Part shown: piece after piece, positions 58,658 through 64,000 of the stretch
Layout: each line of letters starts with the position of its first letter
Numbering within the stretch: position 1 is the first letter of the stretch
DNA from: Pseudoxanthomonas suwonensis J47
GTDB lineage: Bacteria > Pseudomonadota > Gammaproteobacteria > Xanthomonadales > Xanthomonadaceae
Assembly (NCBI RefSeq): GCF_000513955.1
Contig: NZ_AZUZ01000001.1
Span: 48,588 to 112,587 of the forward strand
Direction: 5' to 3'
Length of the DNA stretch: 64,000 nt
Notes under the pieces: generated by a model
Seen by the model: only the letters and a program-made list of their open reading frames with translations
Told to the model about the DNA's origin: nothing
The model's database searches: none
Program-made: the position numbers and the translations under genes

Positions 58658-59878
58658 TCATCGCGGCAGGGTCTGCAGTACGGAGAGCAGGCGGGCGGGC
58701 GCATCCGCTGCACGAGTATCCATTGCGATGTCGGGGGCGATGCCTTCCAGCTCGTTGGTGCCGTCGGCGAGGAACCTTGCGCAGTCGGGCATCGCTACCT
58801 CCAGCGGCAATACTTCCAGCCGGGTGCGCCTGGCGCCGTTGGTGTAGCCGCAGCCGGCGCCGAGCGTGCGCTCGCCGATCACCACGGCCACGCGGTTCTG
58901 CTGCAGCCAGGCCACGAAATCCTCCGCTGCCGACGCCGTGCCGCGGTCGGCCAGGACGAGCAGCGGCCCGCGCCAGCGGCCGGTGCCCTGGAGTACCTCG
59001 GCCTCGCCGGCGGGGGCGAGGACCGGGCAGACGGGTTCGTTGGCCCAGACCGCGTCGCGGTCGCATTCCGGTCCGACCCGGCGGGACGCGGCACGCGTGA
59101 GCGCGCGTCCGGTCATCAGCGCGACCACCTCGGTCACCCACTCGGTGCCGCCGCCGTTGCCGGTGACGTCCACCAGCAGCCGGCGCGCGCCATCGCGACC
59201 CAGGGTTTCCAGCGAATCCACCAGCAGCCGCTGCTGTTCGGCGCGCACTGCCAGCTGCAACGCATGGGCATCCATGCCCGGGCGGAACACGCGCTGGCAG
59301 GCGGACCTGTACCGGCGTTCGCCGAACTGGGCGATGCGCAGGATGCCCGTGTCGCCGACGCGGCCAATCGGGAAATCGCCAGCACGCAGCTGGCGCCAGC
59401 CCGGCATCTCCGCGAAGGGGAAGACGAAGGCGTGGTCGCCTTCCTCGTAGCCTGCCGCCGCGCAATCCACTACTGCGGCGGGCGGGGCCGCCACCGGCCG
59501 GACCGGGGCCGTGCTGCCGCTGGTGGCGGGCGGCGACGGCGGGCGCCGCGGTTCGAGGCGCAGGTGCGGATCGTCGAAGCGCCTGAGGAAGGCCCGCAGC
59601 GCGAGCGAGGCCCGCAAGCGCGAATGCGCGGTGGCCAGCGCGTGCGTGGTCTGCCGGTCCAGTTCGGCCAGGTCCAGGCCACGGTGGTCCCGGATCCAGT
59701 CCAGGTTGGCGTAGCCGTGGGCCAGGTCGTGCTTCAGGCGCGCGTAGTCGGCCAGCCAGGCCTCGCGGTCGTAGGTGACCACGTCCCAGAGGCAGGCACC
59801 GGCCACGGCCAGGCCGAAGAGCACCAGGGCCCGACGGATCCAGCGTCCTTTTCTCCTGCGTTCGTGGGCTGCCTGCAT
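58658..59878 (-). CDS. S41 peptidase-like membrane-anchored protein
   Basis: This 406-residue protein has one N-terminal membrane helix (ALVLFGLAVAGACLW) and an S41 (tail-specific protease) fold in its C-terminal half. The nucleophile region is LADRGTASAAEDFVAWL with the expected Ser. The position where C-terminal processing proteases have the catalytic Lys (TFGKG) reads TLGAG, so a Ser-Lys dyad is absent. It may use a tricorn-like triad or be inactive. Six or more Cys suggest disulfides in the periplasm. A basic N-terminus precedes the helix. Confidence 0.8.
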   Translation of the reverse strand: MQAAHERRRKGRWIRRALVLFGLAVAGACLWDVVTYDREAWLADYARLKHDLAHGYANLDWIRDHRGLDLAELDRQTTHALATAHSRLRASLALRAFLRRFDDPHLRLEPRRPPSPPATSGSTAPVRPVAAPPAAVVDCAAAGYEEGDHAFVFPFAEMPGWRQLRAGDFPIGRVGDTGILRIAQFGERRYRSACQRVFRPGMDAHALQLAVRAEQQRLLVDSLETLGRDGARRLLVDVTGNGGGTEWVTEVVALMTGRALTRAASRRVGPECDRDAVWANEPVCPVLAPAGEAEVLQGTGRWRGPLLVLADRGTASAAEDFVAWLQQNRVAVVIGERTLGAGCGYTNGARRTRLEVLPLEVAMPDCARFLADGTNELEGIAPDIAMDTRAADAPARLLSVLQTLPR

Positions 59879-60076
59879 GGCCGGTCTCCTGGCTCGAAGA
59901 CGCGCAAGCTAGGCAGGCGGCTGATGGCCCGCAAGCGGGCATGCGACGAGCCGGCGCACTTCGCGACGGAACCCCGGTGGGGACGGAATGAAAGACCTGG
60001 CCGGCGACGGCCGTGGAGCGTGCCTGCGCGATGCCGACGGGCGACGGAAGGCCCCGGGCAGGCCGGACCGGCGGGC

Positions 60077-60994
60077 TCAGCGCTGCGCGTCGTCGACGAA
60101 CATGTGCACCGCGCCACCGGTGGCGGGAAGCCCGGCCTGCTCCTGCGGCGCGGGCGTGGCCACCAGCAGCAGGCGGCCGTCGCGCACGGTGGCGCCCTGC
60201 GCCTGCGGCACGCGCCCGGCGGCGATCGCGCTGGCGGTGACGTCGTTGTCGCCGTCGGCCGACAGGACGAAATCCTCGCCGTCCTGCTGCAACCCGCCGC
60301 CGTCGATCAGCGCCTGCATCTGCCCCGCATCGAGGCCGATGCGCAGGTGCCCGTCGGCGCCGGCGTCCAGGGTCAGCAGGCCGCCGGGAGATGCCGGCTC
60401 TTCCCCGGCCTGGGCGTCCGCGATGCCGGCGTCATCGGCAGGCGTGGTCGCGGCCAGCAGGCCGGACACCATCAGCGCCGGGATGCTCGCCCCGGACGGC
60501 GGCTGCCACTGCGAACCGATGCCGGGGACCGGCTCGCGCCCGGCGAGGAACTCGCCATCGGCGATGTCCAGGGTGGAGGTCACCAGCTGGGCGGCATCGA
60601 CCCGCGCGCCGGGCGCGAACAGCACGCCGGCCGGGTTCACCAGGTAGACGTGGCCGTTCGCCGACAGGCGCCCGGCGATGCGCGAGGGATCGCTGCCCAG
60701 CACCCGGTTCAGCGCCACCGACGACGATGACGGCTGGATGAAGCGCACCGTGGCGTCGGCGCCGATGTCGAAGCGGCTCCACTCCAGGATCGCGCGCCGG
60801 CTCTGCTGGGAGATGGTGAGGGTGCGGTCCTTGCGCGACAGTTCCGCCTTGCCGGCGACCACGCGCCCGTCTTCCGGCAGCGCATCGCGGTCCTGCGCCA
60901 TGGCCAGCGCCGGCAGCATCGCCAGCAGCGCCAGCAGGCCGGTACCGGCCGTGCGGCGGGGGCAGGAGGGGACATGTGCGGGACGGGTGTGCAT
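60077..60994 (-). CDS. Minimal TpsA exoprotein: filamentous-hemagglutinin N-terminal (TPS) domain only
   Basis: This 305-residue secreted protein has a signal (ending ALAMA-Q) and a two-partner-secretion domain at about 30-170: TISQQSRRAILEWSRFDIG, ALNRVLGSDPSRIAGRLSA, then VYLVNPAGVLFAPGARVDA. The remaining 135 residues are acidic and low in repeats, ending VHMFVDDAQR. Normal TpsA proteins have one thousand or more residues, so this is either a natural miniature or a truncated one. ATG 60994 has AGGA at eight bases; 61012 is an alternative. It starts 23 bp after the tpsB stop. Confidence 0.85.
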   Translation of the reverse strand: MHTRPAHVPSCPRRTAGTGLLALLAMLPALAMAQDRDALPEDGRVVAGKAELSRKDRTLTISQQSRRAILEWSRFDIGADATVRFIQPSSSSVALNRVLGSDPSRIAGRLSANGHVYLVNPAGVLFAPGARVDAAQLVTSTLDIADGEFLAGREPVPGIGSQWQPPSGASIPALMVSGLLAATTPADDAGIADAQAGEEPASPGGLLTLDAGADGHLRIGLDAGQMQALIDGGGLQQDGEDFVLSADGDNDVTASAIAAGRVPQAQGATVRDGRLLLVATPAPQEQAGLPATGGAVHMFVDDAQR

Positions 60995-61016
60995 GGGTAT
61001 GTCCTGGCGCATGCGC

Positions 61017-62747
61017 TCAGCGCGGGAAGCGCTGGCGCAGGTTGAACCATAGCTGCGGTGCGCGTCCGGTGCCATCCTGGTTGTTGCCGTCGAAGGTACC
61101 GGGATTGCTGCCCACCGGCACGCCCACGCTCAGCGATGCGGTCAGCCCGCCCTGGATCCAGCGCAGGCCGAGGCCGGCGGCGGTGAGCTCGTAGCGGTTG
61201 CGCGGGTCGCCGTCCCAGGGATGCCGGCGCAGGCGCACGGTGCCGCCGTCGACGAAGCCGTAGCCGTCCAGCTCGCCGCCGCCGCGGGTCGCCAGTACCC
61301 GGTGCAGCTCCAGCTGCAGCGCCGCGCCGCTGTCGCCGGGCGCCTCGTTGAGCGGATAGCCGCGCACCCCCGAGGGGCCACCGAGGACGAACTGCTGCGA
61401 CGAATCCAGGTTGTCGAAGGCCCATTGCCCGCTGAAGCGCGCGCGCAGGTACCACTCCGGCGCCAGCCAGCGGTCGTGGCGCAGTTCCAGCCGGGCCAGC
61501 GAATACGGGCCGTGCACGCCCGGGCCGGACGCGTCGGCGAGCAGGTCGTCGGGCAGGGCCAGCCGCGCCCGCCCGGCGACCAGGTCGAGGATCCAGGCGG
61601 TATGGGCGCCATTGCCGCCGCGGTGGACCGCGTCACCGAACAGGGTCAGGGTGAGGTCGCGCAGGTGGCGCCGGCGCAGGTCCTCGCCGAAGCTGGCGTC
61701 TTCCTGGCGACGCCGGCTCCAGGCCAGTTCGGTTTCCAGGTTCCAGTCCACGCTGCGGTGCAGCGGGTAGGTCAGTCCGGCGCGGTACGTGCGCGAGGCG
61801 CCGCTGGCCTCGAGCAGCTCGAACTCCTTGCCCAGCCGGTAGTGCAGCGTGCTGTAGCCGAGGTTGCCGCGCAGCCCGCCGGCGCCCAGCGGCAGCGCGT
61901 AGCTGCCGCCGAGGTATTCCAGGTCGCGGCCACGCATGCCGGTGGCGGAGAGCTGGTCGCCGTAGCCGCTGGGATTGGCCAGCGACACGTGCCCGACCGG
62001 CTGGCCGCGCCCGGTGTAGCGGCTGCCGTCGTTGCCGACCGCCAGGCTGCCCTCGAGCAGTGGCTGGTCCCGTACGTCCAGCAGCAGGTCGCTGGTACCG
62101 GGTTCCTGGCCAGGCTGCAGCACGCCGTCGACGTATACGCCCGGCAGGTCGTTGGCCAGCAGCAGGCCGCGTTCCAGGCGGTGCAGGGAATAGGGTTCGC
62201 CCGCGCGCAGGCCGCGGCCGGCCAGCGCCGCGATGAAGTCGCCCCTCGCGCGGCTGCCTTCGTCCAGCACGCCCAGGCGGCCGAACCGGCCTTCCAGCAC
62301 CTGCACCACCACCGTGCCCTCGGTGATGTCCTGCTCCGGCAACTGGGTGCGGGCGAACCAGCCGTGCTCGCGGTACACCGCGACGATCCGGCGCAGCGCG
62401 GCCTGCAGGTCGGCGAAGCGCAGCGGCTGCCCGCGCCACGGCGCCAGCGCCTGCTGCAGGGTTGCCTCCGGCACCAGGGTCGCGCCTTCCAGCACGAAGC
62501 GCCGGACCACGAACTCCAGGCCGTCGGAGGCCGCTTCCGCCTCGTGCGCGGATTCAACCGCCGGTGGCGGCTCGGGCGCATGCGAAAGCGAGCGTTCGGC
62601 CTGGCGCTGCACCTGGCCCGCATCCGGCGGTGGCGCGGCCAGGCCGCCCACGGGCACGACGAACAGGGCCAGGCAGGACGCCAGCCGGCGTCCGACTGGC
62701 TGGCCCGGACGCGAGAGGAGGGACGGGCCGCTCGCGCGCACCTGCAT
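61017..62747 (-). CDS. TpsB outer-membrane transporter (ShlB/FhaC/HecB family)
   Basis: This 576-residue Omp85-superfamily transporter has a signal peptide (ending GGLAAPP), a Pro/Ala linker, POTRA 1 (RFVLEGATLVPEATLQQAL), POTRA 2 (about 150-230), and a 16-strand barrel. The conserved loop-6 motif is GGPSGVRGYPLNE with VRGY. The C-terminus RQRFPR ends in the usual aromatic-containing strand. It should export the TpsA protein encoded just downstream. The full length and motifs suggest it is functional. Confidence 0.92.
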   Translation of the reverse strand: MQVRASGPSLLSRPGQPVGRRLASCLALFVVPVGGLAAPPPDAGQVQRQAERSLSHAPEPPPAVESAHEAEAASDGLEFVVRRFVLEGATLVPEATLQQALAPWRGQPLRFADLQAALRRIVAVYREHGWFARTQLPEQDITEGTVVVQVLEGRFGRLGVLDEGSRARGDFIAALAGRGLRAGEPYSLHRLERGLLLANDLPGVYVDGVLQPGQEPGTSDLLLDVRDQPLLEGSLAVGNDGSRYTGRGQPVGHVSLANPSGYGDQLSATGMRGRDLEYLGGSYALPLGAGGLRGNLGYSTLHYRLGKEFELLEASGASRTYRAGLTYPLHRSVDWNLETELAWSRRRQEDASFGEDLRRRHLRDLTLTLFGDAVHRGGNGAHTAWILDLVAGRARLALPDDLLADASGPGVHGPYSLARLELRHDRWLAPEWYLRARFSGQWAFDNLDSSQQFVLGGPSGVRGYPLNEAPGDSGAALQLELHRVLATRGGGELDGYGFVDGGTVRLRRHPWDGDPRNRYELTAAGLGLRWIQGGLTASLSVGVPVGSNPGTFDGNNQDGTGRAPQLWFNLRQRFPR

Positions 62748-62756
62748 GGTCCTGCG

Positions 62757-63545
62757 TCAGGTTCGGCCGAGCACCAGCTCGAGCATGAACTTGCTGCCGA
62801 AGAACGCCAGCAGCAGCAGCGCCATCGCGGTCAGGGTCCAGTGCACGGCCTTGGTGCCGCGCCAGCCGTAGCGCCAGCGGCCCAGCAGCAGGCCGCCGAA
62901 CACCAGCCACGACAGCACGCTCAGCACGCTCTTGTGGACCAGGTGCTGGGACAGGAAGTCCTCGACGAACAGCACGCCGGTGAGCAGGGTGAAGGTCAGC
63001 AGCAGGAAGCCGACGGTGATCGTCCGGAACAGCACCGTCTCCAGCTGGGTCAGCGGCGGCAGCGCGCGCAGCCAGGCGTTGAACTGGCGCCGGCGCAGCG
63101 CCCGCTCCTGCAGCCACAGCATGCCGGCCAGCAGCGCGGCGATGGCCAGGGTCGCGTAGGCGAGCAGGGCCAGCCAGGCGTGCAGTTGCAGGCGCCAGTC
63201 CAGCACCGGCGAAGGCCCGTGGCCATGGCCGTGGTACAGGGCGAGCAATGCCGCCGCCAGCGGGAACACGACCACGCCCACCGCGGCGGTGCGCCCGCGC
63301 ACGCCGAACAGCACGGTCATCGCCGCCATGCCCATGCCGACCAGCGACAACGCCGAGAAGAAATGCATGTCCGGCCCGCCGCTGGTCCGCCACGCGACCA
63401 CGACGTGGTAGGTGGCGTGCAGCACGACCGCGGCCAGGGCCGGCCAGCGCCAGGAGCCGGCGGCGGACCCGTCCTGGGCCACGGAGCGCAGCAGCAGGCC
63501 GCTGGCCAGCAGGTAGGCAAGGATCGCGATGAGAACGATTGTCAT
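62757..63545 (-). CDS. CcsA/YpjD-like cytochrome c assembly family membrane protein
   Basis: This 262-residue inner-membrane protein has eight predicted helices and the conserved histidines of the heme-handling CcsA/HemX fold: HATYHVV, LQLHAWLALLAYA and HLVHKSVLS. The tryptophan-rich motif of true CcsA is weak, so it is closer to the YpjD/HemX branch whose role in heme or cytochrome biogenesis is not settled. ATG 63545 starts with the first helix. It lies 10 bp upstream of tpsB on the same strand and could be cotranscribed. A CRP/FNR-like palindrome lies 63 bp upstream. Confidence 0.83.
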   Translation of the reverse strand: MTIVLIAILAYLLASGLLLRSVAQDGSAAGSWRWPALAAVVLHATYHVVVAWRTSGGPDMHFFSALSLVGMGMAAMTVLFGVRGRTAAVGVVVFPLAAALLALYHGHGHGPSPVLDWRLQLHAWLALLAYATLAIAALLAGMLWLQERALRRRQFNAWLRALPPLTQLETVLFRTITVGFLLLTFTLLTGVLFVEDFLSQHLVHKSVLSVLSWLVFGGLLLGRWRYGWRGTKAVHWTLTAMALLLLAFFGSKFMLELVLGRT

Positions 63546-63607
63546 CCGGCGAGTGTCGCACGGCAGCACGGCGGAACGGAATGCCGCCTGCATGGAACAC
63601 TCACGGT

Positions 63608-63623
63608 CGTGATCCGGATCACG
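63608..63623. promoter_or_regulatory. CRP/FNR-family binding-site candidate
   Basis: CGTGATCCGGATCACG is a perfect 16-bp palindrome with the GTGA-N6-TCAC pattern of CRP and xanthomonad Clp sites; it also fits FNR loosely. It lies 63 bp before the CcsA-like gene and about 100 bp from the DHA2 gene end. Confidence 0.5.
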
Positions 63624-63722
63624 CGCCGCGGAAGCAGGCGCGGGGCCGGTGCCAGGGGGTTCCCGGGCCGCCCCGGCGGCGATGCGCCGCGGCGAGGCGC
63701 GGGCCCGGGCGGGTCCCGGAGC

Positions 63723-64000
63723 TCAGTGGTCGCCGCCGACCGGACGCGGTCCCTTGGCGGCGAACGGCGGCTTGGCGAACCAGACGAACGCGATCACCAC
63801 CAGGAAGATGATCCCCAGCAGGTGGAAGATCTCGTTGAAGCCGATCTGCGCCGCCTGCTGGCCGATCTCCTGGTTGAGCAGCAGCGCCCCGCGCGTCAGG
63901 TCGCCCTGGCCCAGGCGGGCGGCCATCTCGCGCAAGCCGTCGTCGTACGCGGGCAGGTGTTCGGTCAGCCGCGCGTGGTGGATGGTGCTGCGCTGGTTCC
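63723..64000 (-). CDS. DHA2-family (EmrB-type) MFS exporter, C-terminal end
   Basis: The last 92 codons of a gene that continues past the window. The segment ALLLNQEIGQQAAQIGFNEIFHLL, read as LNQEIGQQAAQIGFNEIF, and the last membrane helix LGIIFLVVIAFVWFAKPPF are characteristic of the C-terminus of EmrB-type 14-helix multidrug exporters. It ends in a short polar tail. The 177 bp between this stop and the CcsA-like start contain only the palindrome at 63608. Confidence 0.85.
   Translation of the reverse strand, partial: NQRSTIHHARLTEHLPAYDDGLREMAARLGQGDLTRGALLLNQEIGQQAAQIGFNEIFHLLGIIFLVVIAFVWFAKPPFAAKGPRPVGGDH

Overview
The window is high-GC DNA (estimated near 70 percent by eye) from a gammaproteobacterium, most likely a member of the Xanthomonadaceae (Lysobacter, Luteimonas or Pseudoxanthomonas relatives). 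The reasons are the housekeeping order rplU-rpmA-obgE / rpsT / murJ-ribF-ileS-lspA-ispH, the codon use, and intergenic repeats of the xanthomonad type at the left end. It looks like ordinary chromosome: there is no insertion sequence, integrase, prophage or CRISPR array.

Layout. 1-738 is gene-free and packed with palindromic repeats. 739-4832 holds an I78 inhibitor lipoprotein, a penicillin-acylase family enzyme, a heme-less bacterial ferritin and thiopurine methyltransferase. 5029-9386 holds parC, an SLC13-type transporter and tRNA-Leu(CAG). 9497-16999 holds rnr, a GFA-fold protein, rlmB, a beta-propeller diguanylate cyclase and RNase T. 17077-19107 is a three-gene RiPP metallophore operon of the bufferin/HvfABC type. 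19216-26801 is the phosphate regulon: phoU, pstB, pstA, pstC and two pstS genes, divergent from an OprP-type porin, with PhoB box arrays facing both ways between them. 26948-31903 is a TetR-controlled RND efflux operon. 32150-41706 is mixed metabolism: M28 peptidase, nth, two crotonases, an FKBP-like protein, Nudix hydrolase, sulfurtransferase, PCu(A)C copper chaperone, universal stress protein and thioesterase. 41703-54534 is core information processing and envelope assembly (uvrA, rplU, rpmA, obgE, rpsT, murJ, ribF, ileS, lspA, ispH). 54560-64000 holds an MscS channel, tRNA-Thr(CGT), radA, an S41-like protein, a miniature two-partner secretion pair, a CcsA-like membrane protein and the end of a DHA2 exporter.

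The most notable system is the hvfA-hvfB-hvfC operon (minus strand, 19107 to 17077). Its 134-residue secreted precursor carries five EGKCG motifs and also two canonical EF-hand loops between the first motif and the C-terminal motif cluster. The adjacent DUF692 (MNIO) enzyme and DUF2063 partner are the known maturation pair for copper-binding EGKCG peptides. The EF-hand-containing architecture and the absence of a DoxX gene make it worth study.

The phosphate region shows coherent regulation. Heptamers like CTGTCAT, spaced 11 bp, point at pstS2-pstS-pstCAB-phoU on one side and at the porin on the other. The efflux operon likewise shows two inverted-repeat operators 21 bp apart, placed on the tetR promoter. 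Several small rearrangements are visible: a tandem duplication of the parC tail upstream of tpm, and a decayed copy of the porin 3' end just after the porin.
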